Shown: positions 1-5,556, counted from the first letter of the stretch. The stretch: DNA of 5,556 nt from Nitriliruptoraceae bacterium (GCA_007120485.1 SKNP01000260.1:1-5556); one strand, 5' to 3'. Program-made: numbers and translations. The notes: a model not told the origin generated them from the sequence alone.

Positions 1-135
1 CCACGCACCCGACGCCCACGCACCCGACGCCCACGCACCCGACGCCCACGCACCCGACGCCCACGCACCCGACGCCCACGCACCCGACGCCCACGCACCC
101 GACGCCCACGCACCCGACGCCCACGCGCCCGACAA
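1..135. repeat. 15-bp tandem repeat array, 8 perfect copies plus one decayed copy, open at left edge
   Basis: The unit CCACGCACCCGACGC is repeated eight times without a single change (1-120). A ninth copy (121-135) differs at three positions. The array starts at base 1, so its true length is unknown. The unit is a multiple of three and has no stop in any of the six frames. In the frame of the downstream MarR gene it reads His-Ala-Pro-Asp-Ala, and the last copy reads HAPDN and joins PPVPRW of the regulator. In the decayed copy the A-to-G change is silent in this frame (GCA to GCG), which weakly favours it as the coding frame. The other + frames read Pro-Arg-Thr-Arg-Arg and Thr-His-Pro-Thr-Pro; the latter closes at a TGA near 198 and could be the tail of an upstream protein. 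Perfect identity suggests recent expansion by slippage, or possibly an assembly artefact. Confidence 0.95.
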
Positions 136-142
136 CCCGCCC

Positions 143-604
143 GTGCCCCGCTGGCTCGACGACGACCAACAGCATGCGTGGCGCCAGCTGGCCGCGGTGA
201 TGCTCAAGCTCCCGACCGAGCTCGATCACCAGCTCCAGCGCGATGCCGGGCTGAGCCACTTCGAGTACTGGGTGATGGCGCTGCTGAGCGAGGCCGACGG
301 ACGTCGTCTCCGCCTCAGTGACCTGGCCGCGCAGGCCAACGCGTCGCTCTCGCGCCTCTCGCACGTCGTGACCCGGCTCCAACGACGCGGCTGGGTGGCT
401 CGCGCCCCCTCACCCGAAGACGCCCGCACCACCCTCGCGGTCCTGACCGACGACGGCCTCGGGCAGGTCACCGCGGCGGCGCCGGGCCACGTCGAAGCCG
501 TCCAACGGCTGGTGTTCGATCAGCTCGATCGGGAGGACGTCGACGACCTCGCCCGCGTCTGCGGGGCGATCGCGGACCGGCTGGACCGACATCGCCGTGG
601 CTGA
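143..604 (+). CDS. MarR-family winged-helix transcriptional regulator
   Basis: This is a likely DNA-binding regulator of the MarR family, which acts as a cytoplasmic dimer and often responds to small ligands. From GTG 143 it has 153 residues, a normal MarR length. The order is a dimerisation helix (about 8-34, with LQRDAGLSHFEY at 31-42), helix-turn-helix (LRLSDLAAQANAS at 56-68, recognition helix about 68-83), a beta wing with the family hallmark Asp-x-Arg (D93, R95) followed by the LTDDG turn (101-105), and a C-terminal dimerisation helix (115-150). The PRWLDD opening at residues 2-7 is, from memory, common near the N-terminus of actinobacterial MarR proteins, which supports a start near here. 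There is no Shine-Dalgarno sequence before GTG 143, and the reading frame stays open through the tandem repeat to the window edge. The protein may therefore carry an N-terminal HAPDA-repeat extension starting outside the window. It converges on the antiporter gene, so the two are not cotranscribed; the ligand and targets cannot be told. Confidence 0.9.
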   Translation: MPRWLDDDQQHAWRQLAAVMLKLPTELDHQLQRDAGLSHFEYWVMALLSEADGRRLRLSDLAAQANASLSRLSHVVTRLQRRGWVARAPSPEDARTTLAVLTDDGLGQVTAAAPGHVEAVQRLVFDQLDREDVDDLARVCGAIADRLDRHRRG

Positions 605-632
605 TCGGCCGCTGCGCAGGTGGTAGCCGATC
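603..632. terminator. Possible bidirectional terminator hairpin between convergent genes
   Basis: A perfect 7-bp inverted repeat, GATCGGC (603-609) and GCCGATC (626-632), flanks a 16-nt loop. It starts in the MarR stop codon and ends 7 nt before the antiporter stop codon. It has no T-tract on either side, and the loop is long, so this is a weak candidate supported mainly by its position between two convergent genes. Confidence 0.35.
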
Positions 633-639
633 TCCCCTC

Positions 640-2772
640 CTACCCGTCGTCGCCGCCGTTCTCCTCGGAGGGGAAGACCACCGCGATCACCCGTTGACGG
701 GCATGCTCGAGCAGCCACTCGGTGCCGTGTCCCAGGAACGGTCGGCCGTCCGCCGTCCGCATCGACGTCCCCAGCACGATCGTGTCGGCGTCCCACTCGT
801 CGGCAGCCCACACCAGTTCATCGGCTGGCACGACGCCGTGGCGCACCGCCGTCGCACTCGCGGCCCCGAACGACGTGGCGACCTCCTGGACGCGTTCCAG
901 CTGCTTCTCGACCGCTGGCGACGACTCCCGACCCCGGGTGTCCCGGGTGATGACGTGGACGGCCAACACGTCCGCATCGAACGCGGCCGACAGCCGGTAG
1001 GCCAGCTCCTCCGCCGCCCGACCGGGTCGTGTCCCCGTGACCCCGAGCAGGATCCGGCGGACCGTGAGGTCCTCGAGGTCACCGATGTCACGCGTGCGCG
1101 CGGCGCGGCGGACCAGCAGCAGCGGCACCGGCGAGTGGGCGATCACCTCCTGGAGCGGCTCGGAGAGCTGGTGCGAGCCGGCGTAGTCGTCGTTGAGCCC
1201 GAGGGCGACCAGTTCGTAGCCCAGCTGCGCCTCGGCCAGGATCGTGGCCCCGACGTCGTCGTGGGTCTCGACCCGGACGTCCACCGGTCGGTCACCCAGC
1301 GAGTGCACGACGCTGTCGAGCTCGGCTTCGGGCTCACCGGTCGACCGTAGGTTGAGCACGGTGACGGGCGCACTGGGCTCGAGCAGCGAGTCGACCACGC
1401 GAGCCGCGACGGCGGAGTTCAGCCCACCTCGGGTCGGCAGCAGTGCGCTCCTGGCGCTGGCGATCAGGCTCCGGGACAGCACGTCCTCCCGCCGGAGGCG
1501 CTCCTCCTCCTCCGGTGCGGCCCGCAGACGGCGCAGCACCGGACGCAGCAGGGGCGGTGCTGCCATGGACGTCGCGACCGCCAGCAGCACGACGATCGCG
1601 TAAGAGGTCTCGTTGAGCGCGCCTAGGGACAGGCCGATCGTCGCCAGGACGATCTCCATCGCTCCACGCGCGTTGAGGCCGATCCCGGCCGCGATGCTCT
1701 CCACGTTGGACAACCCGGACAACCGGCCACCGAGGTAGCTACCGAGGAGCTTGGCGACGGCCGCGACCAGCAGCACGATGCCGGCCCAGAGCACCGCTTG
1801 CGGCTCGAGCAGCACGGCCAGGTCGACGTACAACCCGGCGGTGGCGAAGAAGATCGGGGCGAAGACCTCGTTGCCGATCACCTCGATCGACCGTTTGACG
1901 TCGTTGCGCTGGTAGCGCGAGCGGCCGAGGACGATCCCGGCGATCAACGCTCCGAGCACGGCCTCCACACCCAACGCCTGGGTGATCGCCCCGAGGACGA
2001 AGGTGACGAACAGTGTCGCCGACAGGGCCGCACCGAAGCCGCCGGATCGTCGCGCCTGCCGCAGGATGCCGTCAGCGAACCGCTGTCCGACCGTCAACGC
2101 CCCGACCAGGAAGGCCAACACCAGACCGAAGCTCATCGCCAGCGCACCCGCGTCGACCGCACCGCCGGTGAACACCCCGACCACCGCGCCGAGCAGCAGC
2201 CAACCGACGAGGTCGTTGGCCATCGCCGCCGCGATCGTCAACTGGCCCACGTTGCGGCGCATCAGGTTCATCTCGGTCATGATCTTGGCGATCACCGGCA
2301 GCGCGGAGATGCTCAGCGCGACCGCGATGAACATGGCGAAGCCGAGCCGGCCGGCTTCCTCCCCCCAGAAGGCCGGCGGCATGATCCAGCCCAGCGCGAA
2401 GCCCATGCCGAGCGGCACCACCAAGCTCCCGGTGGACAGGCTCACCGCAGGCCGGCCCAGACGGCGCAGCAATCCGAGGTCGGTCTCGAACCCCGTCACC
2501 AGCAGCAACAACACGATGCCCAGCCAGGCCACCGCCAGCAGCAACGCCGACGGGACCGCGTCGCCCGGGAACAACCACCCGGCGACATCGGGGAACAGCC
2601 GACCGAAGACGGTGGGCCCGATCAGCACCCCGGCCGCGAGTTCGCCCACCACCCGTGGCTGGCCGATCCGCTGCATCGCTGCACCCAGACCGCGGGCGGT
2701 TCCGAGCAGCACGACCAGCGCGATCCAGAACAGCAGCAGGTCGTGTTCGCTGACCGGCGTCAGCATCGTCAT
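640..2772 (-). CDS. CPA2-type cation:proton antiporter with two C-terminal USP domains
   Basis: This is an inner-membrane monovalent cation (Na+ or K+)/H+ exchanger, probably serving pH and ion homeostasis. From ATG 2772 it has 710 residues. Residues about 12-410 form 12-13 hydrophobic segments of the Na_H_Exchanger fold, with typical stretches GQPRVVGELAAGVLIGP (37-53) and VTGFETDL (92-99), and an Asn-Asp pair (N186, D187) in ANDLVGW. Many CPA2 proteins have Asp-Asp there. After a charged linker (415-430) come two UspA-like alpha/beta domains, about 432-555 and 570-701. The second ends in the USP-like stretch LGTSMRTADGRPFLGHG (667-683), a probable nucleotide-binding loop. The frame is open further upstream to 2937, but ATG 2772 is preceded by GGGAGG at 6 nt and begins the first membrane helix about 12 residues later, so it is chosen. 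The gene is divergent from the Rpf gene and convergent with the MarR gene. Whether it carries Na+ or K+ cannot be decided from sequence. Confidence 0.95.
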   Translation of the reverse strand: MTMLTPVSEHDLLLFWIALVVLLGTARGLGAAMQRIGQPRVVGELAAGVLIGPTVFGRLFPDVAGWLFPGDAVPSALLLAVAWLGIVLLLLVTGFETDLGLLRRLGRPAVSLSTGSLVVPLGMGFALGWIMPPAFWGEEAGRLGFAMFIAVALSISALPVIAKIMTEMNLMRRNVGQLTIAAAMANDLVGWLLLGAVVGVFTGGAVDAGALAMSFGLVLAFLVGALTVGQRFADGILRQARRSGGFGAALSATLFVTFVLGAITQALGVEAVLGALIAGIVLGRSRYQRNDVKRSIEVIGNEVFAPIFFATAGLYVDLAVLLEPQAVLWAGIVLLVAAVAKLLGSYLGGRLSGLSNVESIAAGIGLNARGAMEIVLATIGLSLGALNETSYAIVVLLAVATSMAAPPLLRPVLRRLRAAPEEEERLRREDVLSRSLIASARSALLPTRGGLNSAVAARVVDSLLEPSAPVTVLNLRSTGEPEAELDSVVHSLGDRPVDVRVETHDDVGATILAEAQLGYELVALGLNDDYAGSHQLSEPLQEVIAHSPVPLLLVRRAARTRDIGDLEDLTVRRILLGVTGTRPGRAAEELAYRLSAAFDADVLAVHVITRDTRGRESSPAVEKQLERVQEVATSFGAASATAVRHGVVPADELVWAADEWDADTIVLGTSMRTADGRPFLGHGTEWLLEHARQRVIAVVFPSEENGGDDG

Positions 2773-2778
2773 CGGGGG

Positions 2779-2784
2779 CCTCCC
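2779..2784 (-). promoter_or_regulatory. Ribosome binding site of the antiporter, fixes its start
   Basis: On the minus strand GGGAGG lies 6 nt before ATG 2772. This is ideal spacing for that ATG and too far (12 nt) from the second in-frame ATG at 2766, so it settles the start and argues against the longer open frame reaching 2937. Confidence 0.75.
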
Positions 2785-2799
2785 GGTGTGGAGCGGGGG

Positions 2800-2805
2800 A
2801 AGGTA
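2800..2805 (-). promoter_or_regulatory. Candidate -10 element for the antiporter gene
   Basis: The minus strand reads TACCTT, matching the TAnnnT pattern of actinobacterial housekeeping -10 boxes, 28 nt upstream of ATG 2772. Transcription would begin near 2793 and give a leader of about 20 nt that includes the GGGAGG site. No recognisable -35 is found 16-18 nt upstream, which is common in actinobacteria but keeps confidence low. Confidence 0.3.
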
Positions 2806-2856
2806 GCCGCGTCGGCGGGCCGGGTCGGCGCCCACGGTCGCGCCGACGAACGTCGC

Positions 2857-2885
2857 TTGCCGGCCCCGTCGCATCGTGGTAGCCA
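2857..2885 (+). promoter_or_regulatory. Weak candidate promoter for the Rpf-domain gene
   Basis: TTGCCG (2857-2862) is followed after 17 nt by TAGCCA (2880-2885). The -35 is good; the -10 lacks the conserved final T. It lies in the 179-bp divergent spacer and points at the Rpf gene, and would give a leader of roughly 60 nt before GTG 2952. The rest of the spacer shows no clear operator or repeat. Confidence 0.22.
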
Positions 2886-2951
2886 TGGTCGACCCCACGT
2901 CCCCGATCCTGGCGACCCATCTCCACGCACCCGCCACGTCGCCGCCAGCGT

Positions 2952-3470
2952 GTGCTGGGGCTGCTGTCCGCTGGCGGGCTCGGCGCCGTCGCGCTCGCGG
3001 CCATGCCCGCCGCGGTCGATCCGATCGCCCTGATCGGGGTCATCGACGACGAACCGACGGCCGACGTGGCCACCCCGGGCCTGAGCGCACCGGCGAGCTG
3101 GGACCACCCCGACGCGCTGTACGGTCCGACCACCCGCGTCACGTCAGGCGTGGAGCATGACGGCGAGGCCGACCTGGAGGACTGGCAGCGCCTCGCCGAC
3201 TGCGAGTCCGGCGACTGGGACGCCGACGGGGATCCGGAACCCGACAGCCGCCGCTGGGACTACGGGCTGGACTTCGACCACGGGGATCACTTCCAGGGCG
3301 GGCTGAACTTCCATCCCGATACCTGGGATGCGTTCCGGGACCCGGACATGCCCGACCACGCCGGCCACGCGGACAAGGAGACCGAACTCGAGGTCGGCGA
3401 ACGCGTGCTGGAGGAACAGGGCTGGAACGCCTGGCCGGTGTGCAGCGAGATGCTCGACCTCGACGAGTAG
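2952..3470 (+). CDS. Secreted Rpf-like (resuscitation-promoting factor) muralytic domain protein
   Basis: This is a predicted exported transglycosylase-like protein of the Rpf family, which cleaves peptidoglycan and stimulates regrowth of dormant actinobacteria. From GTG 2952 it has 172 residues. A hydrophobic stretch (1-20, ending AAMPAA) acts as signal or anchor, followed by an acidic, Pro-rich linker (30-75). The Rpf domain (about 76-168) begins DWQRLADCESG, where E85 corresponds to the catalytic Glu (E54 of Micrococcus luteus Rpf). It continues with GGLNFHPDTW (116-125) and ends GWNAWPVC (157-164). C84 and C164 match the conserved disulfide pair. The pair is 80 residues apart rather than about 61, because of an acidic insertion around residues 88-113. 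Neither GTG 2952 nor ATG 3003 has a Shine-Dalgarno sequence, and starting at 2952 omits the Arg-rich stretch RRRQR encoded just upstream, which would make a proper signal-peptide n-region; the real start may be upstream (see findings). It stands alone, divergent from the antiporter. Confidence 0.9.
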   Translation: MLGLLSAGGLGAVALAAMPAAVDPIALIGVIDDEPTADVATPGLSAPASWDHPDALYGPTTRVTSGVEHDGEADLEDWQRLADCESGDWDADGDPEPDSRRWDYGLDFDHGDHFQGGLNFHPDTWDAFRDPDMPDHAGHADKETELEVGERVLEEQGWNAWPVCSEMLDLDE

Positions 3471-3480
3471 CCACCGCCGA

Positions 3481-3519
3481 CGGTCGCGACACGCATCGAC
3501 GTCGAGGTGGTCGCGACCG
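3481..3519. terminator. Bidirectional terminator-like inverted repeat
   Basis: CGGTCGCGAC (3481-3490) and GTCGCGACCG (3510-3519) form a perfect 10-bp GC-rich stem with a 19-nt loop that itself contains the palindrome TCGACGTCGA (3496-3505). It sits 10 nt after the Rpf stop codon and 11 nt before the nitroreductase stop codon, exactly where a shared terminator for convergent genes would lie. There is no T-tract, so it would be of the U-less hairpin type proposed for high-GC actinobacteria. Each arm also contains the palindrome GTCGCGAC, so a protein-binding site is possible but less likely. Confidence 0.6.
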
Positions 3520-3530
3520 GCCGCGAGTCG

Positions 3531-4163
3531 TCAGCGCGACCAGGAGACGCAGGAGGTGTCCACCGTGCGGGGCGGCGGGGTGAAGCCCTCCTCGATCGAC
3601 CCGAGGTGGACCAGCCCGACGAGCCGCTCGTTGGCATCCAGCCCGAGGTGCGCCAGGACCTCGGGGTGCTCCGCGTACCACCCGGTGCGCCACATCGACC
3701 CGTAGCCATGGGCGGTCGCCGCGATGCACAGGTTGTGCGCGGCGCATCCCGCCGCGACCAACTGCTCCCACTCCCGCACGGTGGCGTGCGGGGTGAGCCT
3801 GGCGACCACCGCCACCAGCACCGGCGAACGCTGGGGCTTCCCGCGCGCACGGTCGAGGTCCTCGGCGGTGGCGGTCGGTTCGCGGGCGGACAGGGCCCGG
3901 GCGTAGGCGTCCCCCAGCCGTCGCAGGGCGTCGCCTTCGAGCACCAGGAACCGCCAGGGCCGCAGCTTGCCGTGATCAGGGGCGGTGCACGCGGCGGCGA
4001 GCAGCTCGCCGAGCTCGTCCGGCGTCGGACCCGGCTCGGTCAGCTTGCTGACGCTTCGCCGGCCGGTGACCGCGCGCAGGGCGCGGGCCGGCTCCTGCGG
4101 TGGCTCGCTCGCCGCGATGTGCCGCTCGGTGGACCCGCCGGCCGCGGACTCGTCGGTGAGGAT
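3531..4163 (-). CDS. Nitroreductase family protein, YdjA-like (FMN-dependent oxidoreductase)
   Basis: This is a predicted cytoplasmic flavoprotein of the nitroreductase fold that uses FMN and NAD(P)H; its physiological substrate is unknown. Counted from position 4163 it has 210 residues. Matches to E. coli YdjA run in order: GRRSVSKLTEP (34-44) with the FMN-contacting Arg-Arg-Ser, APDHGKLRPWRF (61-72), the core WEQLVAAGCAAHNL (132-145), HGYGSMWRTG (152-161) and the late strand LVGLVHLG (181-188). YdjA itself is 183 residues. The only canonical in-frame start is TTG 4304, which adds 47 residues with no Shine-Dalgarno and a stop codon directly before it. In that extension 13 of 47 codons end in A/T, against 3 of 47 from 4163 onward. 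ATC at 4163 is preceded by GGAGG at 7 nt, so it is chosen tentatively. The gene converges on the Rpf gene and is divergent from the PLP enzyme. Confidence 0.9.
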   Translation of the reverse strand: MLTDESAAGGSTERHIAASEPPQEPARALRAVTGRRSVSKLTEPGPTPDELGELLAAACTAPDHGKLRPWRFLVLEGDALRRLGDAYARALSAREPTATAEDLDRARGKPQRSPVLVAVVARLTPHATVREWEQLVAAGCAAHNLCIAATAHGYGSMWRTGWYAEHPEVLAHLGLDANERLVGLVHLGSIEEGFTPPPRTVDTSCVSWSR

Positions 4164-4170
4164 GGTGGTC

Positions 4171-4175
4171 CCTCC
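4171..4175 (-). promoter_or_regulatory. Ribosome-binding-like site before a non-canonical ATC start
   Basis: The minus strand reads GGAGG with 7 nt to ATC 4163. No ATG, GTG or TTG in the nitroreductase frame lies within reach. It coincides with the shift to strongly G/C-ending codons, so it probably marks the true translation start; chance occurrence within GC-rich DNA is the alternative. Confidence 0.4.
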
Positions 4176-4376
4176 GGCTCGACGGGTTGGGGCCGGCCAG
4201 GGTGGCGTGTCACAGCCGTTGCGTCCAGACGAGCCGCGCCGACCCGCCTGATCGTCGTCGTGTGGGGCGAGCGCGCCCGGGTCCCCCCGATCTGTCGGGG
4301 CCAACTACGGTCGGGCGCCGAGTCTCGTAGGCGCGGACCCCACCACCTCGATGTCGGTGGAGCCCGCGAACCTCCC

Positions 4377-4383
4377 GAAGGAG
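4377..4383 (+). promoter_or_regulatory. Ribosome binding site of the PLP enzyme
   Basis: GAAGGAG lies 5 nt before GTG 4389 and decides that start. Its GGAG part can pair with CTCC at 4372-4375 across a four-base CGAA loop, so access to ribosomes could be modulated. Confidence 0.75.
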
Positions 4384-4388
4384 TCCAG

Positions 4389-5556
4389 GTGGCATCCCCA
4401 GCGTCGAACCGTCCCGGCCGCACGTACACCGCGCGGACCTTCCCCGTCACCCCGCCGATCTACCAATCGACGACCTTCGAGCTGGATGACCGTGCCTACG
4501 AGGACATCCAGGGCACCGGCGGGCTCCACGAGACGTGGTACTCGCGGTTCTCCAACCCGACCGTGCAGGCGGCTGCCGACGCGATCGCCGAGCTCGAGCA
4601 CGCCGAGCACGGGATGATGACCGCCAGCGGGATGGCGTCGATCGCCACCTCGTTGATGGCGCTGCTGCAGACCGGCGACACGGTCGTCGCCTCCCGGCAG
4701 GTCTACGGCGACACCGATGACCTGCTCGAACGGGACCTCCCACGACTCGGGATCGAGGTGGTCCGCGTCGACGCCTGGGACACCGATGCCTGGACACAGG
4801 CGATCGCGAGCCACCAGCCGACGGTGGTCTACGGGGAGACGTTGTCCAACCCGCAGCTACGTCTGCTGGACATCCCTCCGGTGGCGGAGGCCGCCCACGC
4901 GGCCGGGGCGAGCCTGATCATCGACAACACCTTCGCGACACCGCGGTGCACCCGGCCGCTCGAGCTCGGCGCCGACGTGGTCATCAACTCCGCCACGAAG
5001 TTCCTCGGCGGGCATTCGGACGTCGTCGCCGGGGTGGTCTGCGTCAACGAGACCCCGCTGCACGAGGAGATCCAGCGGCGGATGATCACCTTCGGCGGGT
5101 GCCTCGACCCGCACGCGGCCTACCTGGTGTGGCGGGGGGTGCAGACCTTCCCGGTCCGGCTCCAGGAGGCGTGCCGGGCGGCCGCGTCGATCGCCGACAT
5201 CATGGCTGACGAGCCCGGGGTCACCGCCGTGATCTACCCCGGCCGCGACGACCACCCGGACGCGAAGGACGTCGTCCCGCAGGTGATGCCCGACGAGCAC
5301 GGGGCGATGGTGACACTGGTGCTCGACGGTGGCGACGAACGAGCGCTGCAGGTGATCCGCCGGTTGGAGGTCGCGACGGAAGCCACCAGCCTGGGCGGGG
5401 TCGAGACGCTGGCGAGCCTGCCGTTCAACTCCTCGCACTTCAACATGACGCCGGACGCGCGGCTGGAGGCCCACATCCTGCCGGGGATGCTGCGGCTGTC
5501 GGTCGGGCTCGAAGGCGAGGACCGCATCGTGGCCGATCTGCGCCAGGCGATGGCGG
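4389..5556 (+). CDS. PLP-dependent Cys/Met metabolism enzyme (cystathionine gamma-synthase/lyase or methionine gamma-lyase family), 3' partial
   Basis: This is a fold-type I PLP enzyme of the trans-sulfuration family, acting in the cytoplasm on cysteine, homocysteine, methionine or activated homoserine. 389 residues are present and the frame is open at the right edge; only a few C-terminal residues should be missing. Visible motifs include TFPVTPPIYQSTTF (17-30) and WYSRFSNPT (50-58), with Y51 and R53 contacting PLP phosphate of the partner subunit. ASGMAS (79-84) is the phosphate loop and Y106 in VYGDT the ring-stacking Tyr. D179 in IIDNTF pairs with the pyridine nitrogen, and K204 in SATKFLGGHSD is the Schiff-base Lys. 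SLGGVETL (334-341) and R369 in MLRLSVGLE bind the substrate carboxylate. Start GTG 4389 has GAAGGAG 5 nt upstream. Members of this family interconvert in activity, so the exact reaction (gamma-synthase, gamma-lyase or sulfhydrylase) cannot be assigned. The residue equivalent to the Cys of classical methionine gamma-lyases (YGCT) is D108 here, which argues mildly against that class. Confidence 0.93.
   Translation, partial: MASPASNRPGRTYTARTFPVTPPIYQSTTFELDDRAYEDIQGTGGLHETWYSRFSNPTVQAAADAIAELEHAEHGMMTASGMASIATSLMALLQTGDTVVASRQVYGDTDDLLERDLPRLGIEVVRVDAWDTDAWTQAIASHQPTVVYGETLSNPQLRLLDIPPVAEAAHAAGASLIIDNTFATPRCTRPLELGADVVINSATKFLGGHSDVVAGVVCVNETPLHEEIQRRMITFGGCLDPHAAYLVWRGVQTFPVRLQEACRAAASIADIMADEPGVTAVIYPGRDDHPDAKDVVPQVMPDEHGAMVTLVLDGGDERALQVIRRLEVATEATSLGGVETLASLPFNSSHFNMTPDARLEAHILPGMLRLSVGLEGEDRIVADLRQAMA

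Larger units (their letters stand above)
4164..4388 (+). promoter_or_regulatory. Divergent intergenic region and hairpin-rich leader of the PLP enzyme
   Basis: If the nitroreductase starts at 4163, these 225 bp hold no gene. Reading + there are four consecutive stem-loops in the second half. CCCCGA/TCGGGG (4285-4290/4295-4300) has a 4-nt loop. GCGCC/GGCGC (4315-4319/4330-4334) has a 10-nt loop. CCACC/GGTGG (4343-4347/4356-4360) has an 8-nt loop. CTCC/GGAG (4372-4375/4380-4383) has a CGAA loop, and its 3' arm is the ribosome binding site. TACGGT (4306-4311) fits TAnnnT for a -10 but has no -35 partner. I could not fit the region to the SAM-I, SAM-IV, SAH or T-box consensus as I know them; short stems are also expected by chance at this GC content. 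Confidence 0.35.

Noticed and set aside
1..135. CRISPR array
   Set aside because: The 15-bp units are directly adjacent with no spacers; it is a simple tandem repeat.
143..2772. MarR-antiporter regulatory pair or operon
   Set aside because: The genes are convergent and share only a possible terminator; no matching operator was seen upstream of the antiporter, so regulation of one by the other is unsupported.
2773..2937. 55-residue N-terminal extension of the antiporter
   Set aside because: It is hydrophilic and Arg-rich, lies upstream of a well-spaced GGGAGG-ATG, and would cover most of the divergent spacer including the candidate promoters.
1798..3033. 411-residue open frame on + antisense to the antiporter
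   Set aside because: Its composition is Gln/Arg/His/Asp-rich without any fold, a usual by-product of G/C-ending codons on the opposite strand; the antiporter on - has clear homology and membrane segments.
3139..3850. Several Arg/Pro/Ser-rich open frames on - across the Rpf and nitroreductase genes
   Set aside because: They are out-of-frame shadows with low-complexity composition; the Rpf and YdjA motifs are in other frames.
4200..4388. Known SAM riboswitch or T-box upstream of the PLP enzyme
   Set aside because: The GGCAACC-type core of SAM-I/SAM-IV and the TGG-containing T-box sequence are absent.
4305..4814. 169-residue open frame on - overlapping the PLP enzyme
   Set aside because: It is antisense to a gene with intact catalytic Lys, PLP-binding motifs and a good ribosome binding site, and has no recognisable domain.

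Overview
The window is GC-rich DNA (roughly 70% by eye) with strongly G/C-biased third codon positions. It encodes a resuscitation-promoting-factor (Rpf) type muralytic domain, which points to an actinobacterium (Actinomycetota). An acidic secreted protein and a large cation/proton antiporter would fit a salt- or pH-stressed lineage such as Nitriliruptoria or Euzebya relatives. That finer placement is inference only.

Layout: positions 1-135 are a 15-bp tandem repeat that continues past the left edge. It runs without a stop, in frame, into a MarR-family regulator on + (143-604). Convergent with it, 35 nt away, is a cation:proton antiporter with two C-terminal universal-stress-protein (USP) domains on - (640-2772). 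Divergent from the antiporter across a 179-bp spacer is a secreted Rpf-domain protein on + (2952-3470). A perfect 10-bp inverted repeat (3481-3519) separates it from a convergent YdjA-like nitroreductase on - (3531-4163, or to 4304 if a TTG start is used). A divergent, hairpin-rich leader (about 4164-4388) leads into a PLP-dependent Cys/Met-metabolism enzyme on + (4389 to the right edge), which lacks only its last few residues.

The five genes alternate in orientation, so none forms an operon with another in this window. They look like ordinary chromosomal housekeeping and stress genes: ion and pH homeostasis, cell-wall remodelling, flavin redox and sulfur amino-acid metabolism. I see no mobile element, CRISPR array or RNA gene, and no clear case for a new multi-gene system. 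The points most worth checking are the HAPDA-encoding tandem repeat fused in frame to the MarR gene, the enlarged acidic insertion in the Rpf domain, a nitroreductase whose best start appears to be a non-canonical ATC, and the structured leader of the PLP enzyme.
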